A DNA stretch of 64,000 nt from Meloidogyne chitwoodi (lineage: Eukaryota > Nematoda > Chromadorea > Rhabditida > Meloidogynidae): the NCBI GenBank assembly GCA_015183035.1, contig JACZZP010000020.1, forward strand, positions 620,001-684,000, given 5' to 3'. A model generated the notes under the pieces. The model saw nothing but the letters and a program-made list of their open reading frames with translations, searched no databases and was not told the DNA's origin. Below are positions 1 to 13,129 of the stretch, one piece after another. The position numbers and the translations under genes are program-made. The number at the start of each line of letters is the position of its first letter. The first letter of the stretch is position 1.

Positions 1-2867
1 CGATCAATTATAGTGCCAATCTTTTTATTAACTAAAATAATAAAAAGTAATATTATTATATAAATCAGAAAATATTATTATTTAAATAAATATTATAATT
101 AAATTTATTTTAAAAATTAAATTTTATTTAAAGTTTAATTATAAAACGAAATGACTAATCGTTTTAACGTAATAGATGAGCAATATGTGGAGAAAATGAA
201 TTATATAAAAATTTAAATTTAAAAATGTTAATTAAATATAAAAATTAAAAATAAATTTAAAAAAATATATAAAATTAATTATAAATATTATTAAATTATT
301 AAAAAAAATATTAATAGAAGAATCATTGAAAAAATAATTTTTTTTAAATAAAAGAATTTTGTTCATTGAGCACTGACTCTCAATTCGAAACACGAGAGGC
401 TGTTTGACTCAAAAAAATGGAATTTTTTTTTCATGCACCTTTTGTCGCGCTGATCTTTTTATTAGTAAAAGAAATAATAAAATTTAAAAAAAAAAATTAA
501 AAACGGTAGTGAGAAGTTATGGATTGGAGCAGCTTTTACCGTTAAACAATTATACCTATGTATATATTTATAAAAAATTATTTAAAATAAACATAAATAT
601 TATTTAATAATAATTTTCTTAATTAGTTGGTTGAGTAATTAAAATTTAAATTATAGGTATATTAAGTTGAATAAATTGAATATTTTTTAATATTTTTTTT
701 ATAAAAATAACTATAGTAAAATAAATTTTAAAAATATTTGTTTATTTAAACAAATATAGAATTATAAATAAAAAATATCTAAAAAAATATTTTAAACTGA
801 TTAATTTTCAATTTTAAGCAAATATAAGTAATAATTAAATTAAATGTTTTAGAAAGTTAATAAAAATAATTTTAATACAATTTTTAAATAAATAAAAATG
901 CTGTGTTTTATAATATTAAAATAATATTTTGTCAACGATAAATTATTATTTTACAAAAAATAATAATTTAATATTTTTTAAGAATGTGTCTCAAAGTATT
1001 TATAAGATCTTCAATCGCCAAATTAAAATCGAATATTACATTACAAAAATAATTAATATATTTAAAAATTAATACTAATTGCCACAGAATAATAAGTGTT
1101 TTTTTAATAAACAAAAAATTAATTAATTAAAAATATTTAATAATTTAAATTAAAAAAAATAATAATTTATTTTTTAAATATTTTTATATTGAAATTTTAA
1201 GTTGAAGGACATGATTTACAATTTTATTTTATATAAGTATATTTAAAGAAGATAAATTTTTTTAAATTTAAAAAATTAAATTTATATTTTAATTTACATA
1301 TATTATTTTTAATTAAAAAATATTATAATTATTAATTTAATATTATGGGCAACAACACAATTTGTATGAAAGGCTATGGCTAGCAAGTACAAAACTACAT
1401 AATTAAATTTAAATTTAGTCTTGTTTCATTTTTATTTATTTTAAGAACTTGTAAAAACATTAATTTTATACAAAACATATTACTAAAAAATTATTAATAT
1501 TTAAATAATTAAATACAAATTAATGAAATATCACAATGCTGACTAATTTCATCGACTTTATCATTTAAACAAAATTAATAATAATAATAATATTTTTAAA
1601 AAATAATAATCTATTTTTAAAAAAATGAAATTTACATTTAAATAAATTTATTATGATAAATATTTGATGATTACTTTAGAGTTCAGCTTTTAGAAAACCC
1701 AGTGCCTAAAAATGACTTGACTTTATATTTTTAAAATATTAACAATATTTAAAAAAAATGTTTTTTTAAACTTTCTTTAAGTGTTTTACAATTTTTAAAT
1801 AATATTTAAAATTAATAAAAAAAATTAAATATAAATAAAATTAATTAGTATTTTACCAAATTATTAATATTATTTTTATATGTAATAAATAAAATTGAAT
1901 TCAAAATTTATATTAAAACATACACACTACAAAAAAATAAAAAATATTTTTTTATTGATATTATAATATTTTTAAAATAAATATAGAAATAATTATTTAA
2001 CTAAAGTCACTTCAACTTTTAATTGCGAGTGACCTAAGCTTAATAATAAAATAAAGAAAATAGACTAAATACAATTAAATTTAAAAATAAAAATGCCAGA
2101 ATTGTTACTTGAGGTAAAGACTTTGCCAATTATGACATCGACAACTTTACTTTTTATAAAATTTACTTTAACCTTAAAAAAAAAAATTTTTTTTATTAAA
2201 AAATTAATAAATTAATTTAAACAGTGTTTAATAAATAAATTAAAAAATTTTAAAATTTTTTAATTAAAATAAATATAAATTATAATAAATATAAAAATTT
2301 AAAAATATGCCATTAAATTTAAAAACAAATCCACTAATATATAAAATAATTAAAAATTTTATTTAATATAAAATTTTTTCTTTAAATTTTCTAAATTTAA
2401 AAAAATTCAATTTTTGAATTTTTTATGCTCATTAAAAATGGTAAACAAAAAACATTTAGACATTCTTTTTTAAATATACACTATTTTTAAATTAACAAAA
2501 ATTTTACTCAAAGCAATAATAAGCTCTATACTGATTCTGCAGTAAAATAATTATTTATTTAAATTTTATTTATTTATAAAAAAAATAACAATCCCTATTT
2601 AATAAAATAATATTTATATATTTTATAAAAAATATAAACAAAATAAGAAATAAAATATTATTATTATGAATTGTCAAACTGAAAAAAAAATTAAATAATA
2701 AAAATAAAATAAAAAAAAAAGTATTAATTGATTCAACGGATAAGAACTTAGGACGAACTTTTAGAAATTTTTATAAAATTAAATAAACCTTAAAAAAAAT
2801 TAAAAACACTAAAAACATAAAAACAAATGTTTAAAGATTATTTTAAAAAATTTAAGAAGAATAATGA
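1..2867. other. AT-rich gene-poor block with short GC-richer islands
   Basis: The sequence is almost entirely A/T with islands of 30-90 bases of higher GC, for example near 151-205, 360-450, 505-560, 990-1050, 1345-1400, 1670-1720, 2090-2165 and 2725-2775. Most islands read open in at least one frame, but short stop-free runs are expected by chance at their composition. In known genes of this window exons look just like this against AT-rich introns, so the islands could be small exons, decayed exons or non-coding RNAs. I could not assemble a gene from them. Confidence 0.5.
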
Positions 2868-2875
2868 TGTTGAAG

Positions 2876-3953
2876 CAGTGATGCAAAAGTTCCAAAATTT
2901 CCACGGAACTAGTTTCAGTTCCGGAACTGCATTTTTAATTTTCATAGTTCCAGTTCCAGTTCCGGAACTATATTTTTAATTTTCATAGTTCCAGTTCCGG
3001 AACTATATTTTTAATTTTCATAGTTCCAGTTCCAGTTCCGGAACTAGTTCCAAAGCAGTTCCAGTTCCAAGAACAAATTTTTTGTATAAATTATGAATTT
3101 CCCATTTTTCCAACAGAATTAAGGGTAAATTATGATGTATAACTAATTGTACCTTATACGAAGTTCAGTGTTCATATCCAGATATATCAGCGTGGTCTAT
3201 ATCCATATCTGTTTCAAAATTTTATATCCGTGCACTGGTATATCCGTTCATTCCAAAAATGATCTAAACAAAATGGTTTTGGAGGGGGCTATTTTAGGTA
3301 TGAAAAATCTTAAACTTTGAGACGTTTATTTTTTCTCAGTAGAAAAATATTTAAAAATAATTTACAAGGATATGCTTAGTTCACTGTATAATATGTTCAG
3401 CGCCGCAGGCAAAAATTTTTTTAATTTATTGCAGTATAATTGCTAAAATTTATCTTTTTTAGAGCCGCAGGCAAAAAATATTAATATTTATTACGATTCT
3501 AAAATTTAAAAAGTTAGAAACTGAAAGAATAAAATAACCGTATCAAAATTAACACAACGATATATTAATCCTTAGCCTGGAATCGAACCAACAACCATTC
3601 AACTGTAGCTAACACATTAACCACTCAACCATAAATACATCAACAAAGAAACTAAATAAATTATAGATAATTTCTTCCATTTTTTTATTTTTTCTATGTG
3701 CGAGAGGAAGAAATTAAGGGATAATTAGCGGGTAAAATATATCTTAGGAACTAGTTCCGGAACTAGTTCTAATCTAGTTCCAGGCATCAGCTAGTTCCAT
3801 AGTTCTAGTTCCAAACCAGTTCCAGCAATTTTTAGTTCCATAGTTCCAGTTCCAAACCAGTTCCAGAAATATGGTAGTTCCGTAGTTCCAGTTCCGGAAC
3901 TGGAACTGGAACTGCATAGTTCCGGAACTGGAACTGGAACTTTTGCATCACTG
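2876..3953. mobile_element. Non-autonomous hAT-type DNA transposon
   Basis: The element starts CAGTGATGCAAAAGTTCC and ends with its exact reverse complement. It is flanked by a perfect 8-bp direct repeat, tgttgaag, at 2868-2875 and 3954-3961. An 8-bp duplication and CAGTG termini are typical of the hAT superfamily. The subterminal regions (about 2890-3070 and 3745-3940) are arrays of the palindromic motif AGTTCCAGTTCCGGAACT. The interior shows no transposase reading frame, so the copy is non-autonomous. It also carries two GCCGCAGGCAAAAA repeats (near 3403 and 3463) and a tRNA-like segment. Confidence 0.88.
3572..3645 (-). pseudogene. tRNA-derived sequence inside the hAT element
   Basis: On the minus strand there is an A-box-like stretch (TGGTTGAGTGGTTAA) followed about 35 bases later by a B box and T loop (GGTTCGATTCC). 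The acceptor stem and anticodon arm do not fold into a normal cloverleaf, so this is read as a tRNA relic or SINE-like fragment carried within the transposon. Confidence 0.5.
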
Positions 3954-3961
3954 TGTTGAAG

Positions 3962-6030
3962 TAACACTTGGATAAAAATATTAATATAATAAAAATAAAA
4001 TTTATTTAAATATATAATTAAATTAATTTTATATTTTTTTAAATAATAATTATTATAAAAATGGCTGAATAAATAATGGCGTAGTTGATCAACTGCTTGT
4101 TCAAGGAAATAGAAATAAGATCTTTTTTAATTAAATAAAATTCAAACAATTTTTAAATAAATTACTAAATGTTGAGATTTATAATAAAATAATATTTTAA
4201 CTATAAATTTATTTTACAAAAAAATAATTTTATATTTTTTATAATTTGCTTGATCCAACAACGATAGAAGAGTTCAATACTACATACACATTTTGAAAAT
4301 AAAAATTGGCTATATTTTGACAAAACTTACATTAATAACATTTAAAAATTAATAATAAATGAAATAAATAATTTAAATAATATTTAAAAAAATTTATAAA
4401 AATTAAATTAAAAGAATAAAAAAATTAATTATAGCACACTTTATTTAAAAATAAATTATTTTTATTTTAAAAATTAATTATTTTTATTTTAAAAATTAAT
4501 TAAATATTTTTAATAAAATATTAAAAAAAAAATTAAATAATATTTCCAAATCAAAAAGAATAAAATAATTAAGTTTTTAGACGAAAGATAAAACAGCGAC
4601 GATTCATAATAACATAGTGCAAAATTCGTTGAAAAATGTCTAGTGTTATAAAAAAAATAAATATAATAATTATGTTTTTTTTTCAAATTGACAAAAAAAA
4701 AATAAATTATATTTAAAAATAAATAAAAAATATTTTTAGATAAAAAAAATTATTTTTAATTTGCTAAAATTAATTTATAATAATTAAAAAATATATATAT
4801 AAATTAGATTTAATTAAAATAATATTTATTTTATAATTTATTAATTAAAGGAAAAATAATATTAAATTTTTTGATGGAACCTTCGATTAATAAATCAACA
4901 TTTTTGAGCTCTTAACTTTGAAACTAGGTAACTACAATTAACAGAGAAAAAAAATTAAATGATCAAATGATGTAACTACGAAAAAAAAAAACATTTGTTT
5001 AGACATCGAAAAAAATAAAAAAAAATAAATTTAAAATTGTCAAAATTATTATATAAATTAAAAAATACAAAAAGCCAAAAAATTATTCTACTCAAGACAG
5101 TTTAAATCGTCTTTTATAAAATTAAATAAGTTCAAGAAAATTAAATAAAACTACTAAAAACTAATGTTTAAAAATGATTTAAAAAATTTAAAATTACTTT
5201 AAAAAATATATAATAAATAAAATAAATATTTTCATTAAATATTTTTTTTCTTTAAAAAAAAAGAGATTAATTTTTTAATTAAAATTAATTTATTTTAATA
5301 AAAATGTTTATTATTATTTTATAATTTATTATTCTATTTTAATATTTATAGATTAAAATAGACTTTCTATCTATTTGAGCTTGAGCTTAACTTTATCAGT
5401 TCTTAAGGTGTCACAATTGCTTATAAGCTGATTAATTTCATCTTAAATTCTAACATTTGCATTTAAAGTTATCCTTACTTTGTTCAAGAGAAATTTATCA
5501 CTCTGCAAATGAGTATTTTTATTAATTTTAAATAAATTAAAAGAATGATGTATGGTCCACGAAAAGTTCAATATACGTATTTTAAAACAAAAAATACTTA
5601 CATATTTATATAAATTTAACACAAATTAAATTATTAATATTTAAAAAATACATAAAAATATAAATTTAAAATACTCAAAAAATTAATAATTATTTAAAAT
5701 TAATTATCTGATTGGAGGATGACTACTCGAATTCATTTATCACTATCTCAAAAATAAAACGATGGAGCTTTATGTATGAAGTCAAAAATCAAATTAATTA
5801 ATTAAAATATTAAATAATTTAAAAAATGATATATTTTTTAAAGATAATTTTATTTAAATTTTATTAAAATAATAAATTACAATTTTTAACCATATTTATA
5901 GACGACAATATTTTTTCGAGAATAATTCATAATTTAATTATGTATCTATTTTATTTATTTTTAAATAAAATAATTATTGTACTTTGAACGGCAGTCATCG
6001 CTCTTTATGCAAACTTACTCTTTCGATCTT
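3962..6030. other. AT-rich intergenic block with islands
   Basis: No gene could be supported. GC-richer islands occur near 4060-4125, 4250-4300, 4570-4635, 4870-4930, 5060-5120, 5345-5525 and 5710-5790. The island at 5380-5520 read on the minus strand resembles the island at 1535-1575: both hold GCTGAYTAATTTCAT on the plus strand. That hints at diverged copies of one sequence. Confidence 0.4.
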
Positions 6031-6039
6031 TTGGGAAGA

Positions 6040-6100
6040 AGTGTGAGTGACCAAGAAAAAAGACTATAAAAAGAACTTTTCTTTTAGTCATTTCTCATTC
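6040..6100 (+). promoter_or_regulatory. Promoter-like segment, copy 1
   Basis: The motif order is GTGAGTGACCAA, then AGACTATAAAAAGAACTTTT, then TCATTTCTCATTCTTT. The TATAAAAAG core lies 25-35 bases upstream of the pyrimidine-rich TCTCATTC, the spacing expected of a TATA box and start region. Copies recur at 9818-9878 and 10437-10518. Promoter function is inferred from the TATA-like core and conservation between copies. Confidence 0.4.
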
Positions 6101-6316
6101 TTTATTTATTTAAATAAATTAATAATAATATTTATTTAAATAAATTAATAATAATATTTATTTAAATAAATTAATAATAATATTTATTTAAATAAATTAA
6201 TAATAATATTTATTTAAATAAATTAATAATAATATTTATTTAAATAAATTAATAATAATATTTATTTAAATAAATTAATAATATTTATTAAATAAATAAA
6301 TAATAATAATATTTAT
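6101..6316. repeat. 26-bp AT minisatellite, copy 1
   Basis: Tandem copies of a 26-base unit of the type TTTATTTAAATAAATTAATA plus ATAATA lie directly after the promoter-like segment, about eight copies with the last ones degenerate. The same unit follows the second promoter-like copy at 9876, so promoter and array were duplicated together. Confidence 0.85.
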
Positions 6317-6338
6317 TTAAATTAATTAATAATAAATC

Positions 6339-6400
6339 CAATGGAAGTGTAAGAAATGCGGTTATATTTATATCATATTGAATGATGAGGAAGGGAGGAC
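6339..6400 (+). pseudogene. Exon-like fragment with a CxxC zinc-knuckle motif
   Basis: The segment encodes QWKCKKCGYIYIILNDEEGR and ends at a good donor (GAC/GTAAGT, 6401). Its first part closely matches the small ORF at 16806-16943, which has EWKCKKCGYIF. No start codon or acceptor is visible upstream because the minisatellite abuts it, so it looks like a broken paralogue or an isolated exon. The family is not recognised. Confidence 0.35.
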
Positions 6401-9400
6401 GTAAGTCCGATTAAAAAAGATGAAGTTCATCATTATTTTTAAATAAAAATACATTAAATAAAAATATAATTATAAATAATTTAATTTATAAAATAATAAT
6501 TAACTTAATTAATACAAATTTTATGCATACGAATCAGGTCATGAAGGCTGTGTTGTCTCAGGTCCCAAGCTATGTCTGATTTTGTTAAATAATTTTTATT
6601 TTAATATTAATAATAATATAATATTTATAAGTAATATTAAAAAGTAAATTAATAATTATAATATTATTTAAAAAAATTATTATGAATAAAAATACAGTAA
6701 AAAAGAGGTTTATTTATTAATATGCAGAATTTTATGTTATTTAGACTCGGATTTATACGCTTTTTATTAAACATAATGAGAACCTTTCTTCTGATGAATT
6801 AGTAGGACAAGAAAACAATCTTCTCTTAAGGTACATAATAAATAAATAAATATTTTAGTATGTTTATGACGAATCAACGTGATATCGTCACTTAGTTAAT
6901 ATTAAATAACATTAATAATAATAATGATATTATTTATAATTAAAATAGAAATAAAATTATAATATTTAAAATTAATACCTAATATTAAATTAATAATTAT
7001 ATTTAATAAAATATGTATATTTACATATATAAATGAAATTAATAATATTAAAAATTAAATTATAATAATATTAATATTCAGCTGAATTCCGAAAATATTC
7101 AGATGAATTCCTATTTATATAAACTTTAATTTAATCAAATTTTTGTATTAATTAAAAATAGAAATTTATAGTATATAATATTTGATAAATATTTTTTAAA
7201 AACGCGTGAACACTTTGATACGCTGAAATATAATTTTAAGTCTTTTAACTTAAAAAATAAAATACTTATATATTTATTTAAAAAAAATATTTTTTTTAAA
7301 GTTTAATAATAATTATAATTTAATAATATATAGTTTTATTGGTATTTTATCTCAAGAATTTATGAATACATAATTAATAAAATAAAAATTTAATTTTATA
7401 AAAGTATAAATATTATTATTATTTTGAAAATAATAAATAAATAATTTACGTATACCGTAAGAAAAAATTTAATTTATTTCATGTTATTTTTAAAATATAC
7501 AAGGATAATCTCCACATAAAAAAAAAACAAATACAAGTTAAAATGTGAATAATTAAGAAAATTGATAAATATTATTAATTAATTTTAAAAAATCTCGACA
7601 AATTTGACATCAAAAATTTTCGCAGTAGCTCTTAAAAATATTAATTAGGTAACTATAATTAAATAAAATATTAAAAAAATTAAATTTAAACAAAATAAAT
7701 ATTTAACAATTTAATTAAAATTTTTTTAAGGTTGTGGAATAATATAGAAATATAAATAAAATGTAATATTAACTTAAAAAATAAAATTGTCAAAATTATT
7801 CAATTTAATAAAAATAGAATCAACGACAAATCACCTGCAATTTTACTACTAGAAATGCAAAATACACTAAAATATTTAAAGATTATTTTATCAATTTAAA
7901 TTAATTTAAATAAATTTTAAAAATAAAAATATTTTTATTAAAAAAATAAAATATTAAAAAAAATAAATATGTGAATATAAAAATGGCAGCATTTATATAC
8001 ACACCCACATCATTATTTCAAGAAGCAAAAGTAAACAGCCTGATTAAAAAAATTGGAATAAAAGTTAAACAAAATTTTTAATTGCGATAAAATAAAATTT
8101 TATATATAATAATATTACTAAAATGGAAATAGAATAATAATAATAAATATAAAAAATTAATTAATAATTAATTTTCTTTAAATAAAGTTCTACACAAATG
8201 TATGGCATACCAAATTATTCAAAATAAAAAAGGAAATAATTCATTAAAAGTCTAAGGAATTTTAAATTATTTAAAAAAAACTGACAAGACTTTATGGATT
8301 AATAAAGAAGAATAGTTACAAAGAAAATAGATGGAAAAATAAAAATTATTAACGAGGAAATTTTGTCATTTTTTTAAGAATAAAAAAATAATTTTAAATT
8401 TAATAAAATTAATTAAAAATTAATTTAAATAAATTTTAATAATAATAATATTTTTAATAAAAAAAATAAAGATACGAATATCAAAAAAAGTTCAATTATA
8501 TATATATGCTGAATTCATTATTTGAAGAAAGTAGTTAAACTTTTTAAAAATTTAACTCAATCCACAGCACAAACAAAATAAATAATGAGTAAATACACAA
8601 AATAAAAATTACTTATATTATTTTTTAATAGAACAAAAATTAAATTAATATTAATACTTTAAAAAAATAATAATTTAAAATAACGATGATCAGTGTCTTA
8701 GACATTGATAACACTTTAGTTTTTAGAAATTCTTAAAAATAATCCAAATTTTAATTTTACAAAATATTTATTTATTTATTTTTATAAACAATTTAAAACA
8801 CAAAAATTAACATATTTAAACACAAATAAAAATTTAAAAGAAAACACTTTTGTCATTACGTTTTTGATTATCAAAGCGTCTTTAACAAATATTTTAAAAT
8901 CAAATTAAAAATATATTAAGAATATAAATTAAAAAAAAATAAATATTAAATAATATATTCTCTCTAAAAACATTAATTTTACATTTTTTAAATAATATTT
9001 AACAAATTTAATAAAATAAAATATATAATTTTTATAAAATTATGAATATTTATTAATTTTAAAAATAATAAATAAAGATACAATTATTATATTTAAATAT
9101 TTTACTTAATTGAAAAAATCTTTTACAACAAAAAAGTATGGTGAAAATTAAGTTTGGAGATGCTAAAATTGTATGGCAACAATTCTGAGTAAAGATGATA
9201 ATGATGAAAAAAGTATCGAAATAATTAGGTACCACACTTGCCAGGTATTATTTGCTTTAATTTTCTCAAATTTTTAAAATTTCAAAAAAAAATATTTTTT
9301 TAAATAATTTCTAAAAATAATTTTTTTTTTAAATAATAATTTTTATTTTGCTGAAAAGGTAGAGTCAAAGAATATGAAAAATAATAATTTTTCTTCTTCA

Positions 9401-9817
9401 AGTTAAATATAATAATTATATATACTTTATATATTTAATTTTTTTATTAAAATAAATATTATAACAAAATAAAAAATAAACAAAAATAAAATTTATTTTT
9501 AAAATTTAATATAATTATAATTTTAATTAAAAAATAAGTTTAGTTTTTACATTCCAGATAACAATCCTACTGGTATAAAAAGAAAATTATATACTGAGAG
9601 GTCCAATTAGGACGTCAACGCCTCTTAGCTTATTTATTATTATAAGTTAATTACTATATATAATTTATTATTAATTATTAAAAAACAAACTACAAATAAT
9701 TTAATTATTTATAAAAAATATGTTTCTTATAATTACCAAAAAAGGTAATTGTTTATAAAAATAAAATTTATTTTTAAAATTTAATTAAATTTATTACTCT
9801 TAAAATATTTTCATATA
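6401..9817. other. AT-rich intergenic block with islands
   Basis: No gene could be supported. The best exon-like island is 6745-6830, open in one frame after a TTTAG and ending at AAG/GTACAT. A second possible piece follows at 6859-6894. Other islands lie near 6520-6580, 7590-7640, 7985-8045, 8690-8730, 9135-9250 and 9550-9630. Confidence 0.35.
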
Positions 9818-10022
9818 GTGAGTGACCAAAAAAAGACTATAAAAAGAACCTTTCTTGTAGTCTTTTCTCATTCTTTATTTATTTAAATAAATTAATAATA
9901 ATATTTATTTAAATAAATTAATAATAATATTTATTTAAATAAATTAATAATAATATTTATTTAAATAAATTAATAATAATATTTATTTAAATAAATTAAT
10001 AATAATATTTATTTAAATAAAT
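9818..10022 (+). repeat. Promoter-like segment plus 26-bp minisatellite, copy 2
   Basis: The segment GAGTGACCAAAAAAAGACTA then TAAAAAGAACC then TCTTTTCTCATTCTTT is a near copy of 6040-6100. It is followed at about 9876 by the same 26-base AT unit in about five to six copies. A segmental duplication of the 6040-6316 unit explains both parts. Confidence 0.75.
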
Positions 10023-10436
10023 TAATAAAATTTAATTAATTAAAATTACTAAAACAATTTTTAAAAATTAAAATAAGAGTTTCACTTTTTATTTTTTTTT
10101 AATTTGTTTCCAAAACAGAATTTATACGTCGACCTATTTAATCAAATTAAATTATATTAATATTTAAAATAAATAAATTAATTAATTAAAATAAATAAAA
10201 TTATGGTTTTTTATTAAGTAAAAAAATAAAATTATTAGTTAAAATAATAATAAAAAAATGATTTTTTATTTAAAATAATTTGTATAAATTTTAATTTAAT
10301 TTTAACAAATTTATCTTATTATCGGGACCAAATTTTCAATGAAATTCACGATTTATTTATTCACATGCATAATTTTTCTATTTTTTTTAAATAAAAAATA
10401 ATAATTATTATTATTATTGTACTTTGGTACTCACTC

Positions 10437-10518
10437 ACTCACATTTTAAAGAGAAGGAGGAGTTACCAAAGAGAAGACTATATAAAGGACTTTTCTTTAA
10501 GTCTTTTCTCATTCTTTT
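10437..10518 (+). promoter_or_regulatory. Promoter-like segment, copy 3 (diverged)
   Basis: A third copy has the order CACTCACTCACATT, GGAGTTACCAAAGAGAAGAC, TATATAAAGGACTTTT, TCTTTTCTCATTCTTT. It lacks the minisatellite. Retention of the TATA-like core and the TCTCATTC block while the rest diverges is the main argument for promoter function. No downstream coding region could be assigned. Confidence 0.35.
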
Positions 10519-11272
10519 ATTTTAATATATTTTTATAAATAAATCAATTTTACAAAAACATTATAATTATTATTTTAATTTAATATAGACATATTAATAT
10601 TTAAAAAATAAACAAAAATTACTTAATATATGATGTTGATAATATTACATAAATTAAATAAATAATAAATAAAATAATAATAAAATATAAATTTTATCAA
10701 AATTATTCTAATTTAATTTATTTAAAATGTATTAATTTAGCGCAGACATATTAACAAAAATTAATAATATATAAGTATATAAATAATTTAAAAAAATAAA
10801 AATAATTAATTTATAATATATTTTGATTATTATAACATTTATTATAAAATAAATTAATTAATAATGAATATTTAAAAATTAATAAATAAATAATAAAGTA
10901 AATAAAATTAATATAAAATTGATTTTAAATTAAACATACTTCTTTGTATATTTGTAATGATTTAACGAAAAAATATTTCTATTTATGTACGAATATTTAA
11001 ATTTAAAATAAAAACTAAAATAAGTAGGTGTGTTGACGTACTATACACCTAAAAGATTCTTCTATCTTCAAACATTTGATGATATTAATTGTTTAATTAT
11101 TAGAAATAAATTTATTATATGATAATTTATCAATCTTCATTTTAATTTTTATATTGAAAAAAAATTCTTATTTTTTTAATAATTTATAAATTTATTTAAC
11201 AATTTTAAAAAATAATATTTAAAAAAATAAATATAAATTAATTATTTAAAATAAAAAAAAATTTTATATTTT
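10519..11272. other. AT-rich intergenic stretch
   Basis: Low-complexity A/T sequence. One island near 11025-11080 is GC-richer, but no feature could be assigned. Confidence 0.4.
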
Positions 11273-13129
11273 TTATTCTTCTTCATTTGAGGAATCAGAA
11301 GAAGTAGTATGTTGTTGAGCTTGTGTGGGGGATTGAGTAGCCCCAAGAGTAACATCTAAACCCATAAGAAAACAAGCAACAGTGCTTTGTGCCATTCTTC
11401 TCCTTTGAATTTTTTTTTTTAATTATTAATTTAATAATAATAATAATCTTAAAATTTTTAATTAATAAAAAATAAATTGCTTTTATTTAAGCAAATCTGA
11501 GGATTTTAAAAATGTTTTTTTTTGTGGTAATTTTATTTGACAAATAAATTATCTTTCCCAAATACTTTTTTTTAAATTAAAAAAAGAAATTTTTTTTAAT
11601 TTTTTTTACTGAAGTATGGCTTTTCCAAAGGCAGATAAATATGATTCGTTAGGATTAGTTTGCAAATCCATTAAATAAACAGTAATAAACATTGATATCT
11701 AAAATTAATTATTTATTAATTTTTAATTAAATTAAAAAAATTAAAAAAATAATTTTTTTTTAATAAATAAATTAATAATATTTAAATATGTAGAATAATA
11801 ATTAATTAAATTTATTTAAAATAATTAAAATTTAAAAAAAAATTTAAAAAAATCTCACAGGTGTTTTATCCAAAACATTATTTTGTAATTCCATTGGAAT
11901 ATATTGTTTAGTATCATCCAATTCAGGTGTACACATTTCTGTTTCAATATCATACAATCCTGGTTGCATAGTTTCACATTTACATTGCTCTTCTATCGAA
12001 GATTGTTCTTCCCCCTCTTTTAAATTTGATTTTCTTTTTAAAGTTTCAGTAATAGAAACTTTTGATTGTTGTGCTCGTAATTGACGACAAAAATCACAAA
12101 AAACACTTGGAAAAAATTTAAAATAAAATTAAAGAGGGTGAGAGAACCATGATCCTTCAGTTTTAGCACAAGGACACTGATTAACTCTATCATCTATTCT
12201 TTTTGTACAGGGCAGAGTTGGATTGTTTGGGTCAGGACTGAAATAATAAAATTAAAAATAAATTAAAAATTAAATTAATTTTTTTAAATTAAATAATTTT
12301 ATGTTATATATAATAATATTATTTTTAATTAAAATTATACTTTATTTACAATTTATTTATTATTAATATTAATTATTAATAATATTTGTATTTAAATATT
12401 TTTTAATAATTTAATAAATAATTATTTACTAATTAAAATAATAATAATTATTTATTAATTAAAATAATAATAATTATTTATTAATTAAAATAATAATAAT
12501 TAATTAAACATTTAATTTTTTTAATTTAATAATATATTTAAACCTATCCCTTTTAAAGGCTTAATTTAGTTAAATTAATTAATATTTTTTAATTAATTAA
12601 ATTTAATATTATTTATTTAATTATAACCTAAAGGAGAATTTATTTATTTTCTAAAAATTATAAATTAAATTGGACACGTAAATTTTTAATAAATAAAAAA
12701 ATACACAAACCTTCCCCCAATTCTCATTTCAACTTCTGCAAATAAATTTTTAATTGGTTTAATTATTTCAACACCCTCGGCTTTGATTTTAACACATCCT
12801 GGTATAACAGGATTTTTTGGAATTAATTGAACCTTGTCTGGATTAAATTTAATTAATGAGCGGTATTTGCCTAAATCAATTCCACGCCTTGAGAGATAAA
12901 CTAAGAAATTAATTTATTTTAATTTGAAAAAAAAAATAAAATAATAACTTGGACTGCATGCCCCAGAAACTCTAATATCGACTTCAGCTTTTTCTTGTGC
13001 TTTTACATTTAAATTAAAAAAATAAATTATTATTATTAAAAAATTAATTAATTGAAGTTGAAAATAATTTAATTTTTGCCGTCGTTTTTTATTAAATTTT
13101 ATTAATTTATTTAATAATAATAATGGCAT
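11273..13129 (-). CDS. Unrecognised secreted Cys-rich protein
   Basis: I do not recognise the family. Six exons join in phase on the minus strand. Exon 1 from 13129 encodes a basic N-terminus and a strongly hydrophobic stretch ending NLNVKAQEK, which fits a signal peptide or anchor. It joins TTTATCTCTCAAGG at about 12899 to continue IYLSRRGIDLGKYRSLIKF. The middle exons carry spaced cysteines, including LPCTKR, VNQCPCAK, then CVFCDFC created across a splice junction, then QCKCETMQPG and EMCTPEL. The late exon (about 11613-11700) has a short hydrophobic stretch and NPNESYLSAFGK. The C-terminus is Ser/Gln/Glu-rich and ends in EEE. Spaced Cys pairs plus a hydrophobic N-terminus suggest an extracellular disulfide-bonded protein. 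The exon phases support a functional gene; function is unknown. Confidence 0.7.

Noticed and set aside
360..410. Possible tRNA near a TTCGAA sequence
   Set aside because: Only a small hairpin (CTCTCA...GAGAG) forms; no D arm, anticodon arm or acceptor stem.
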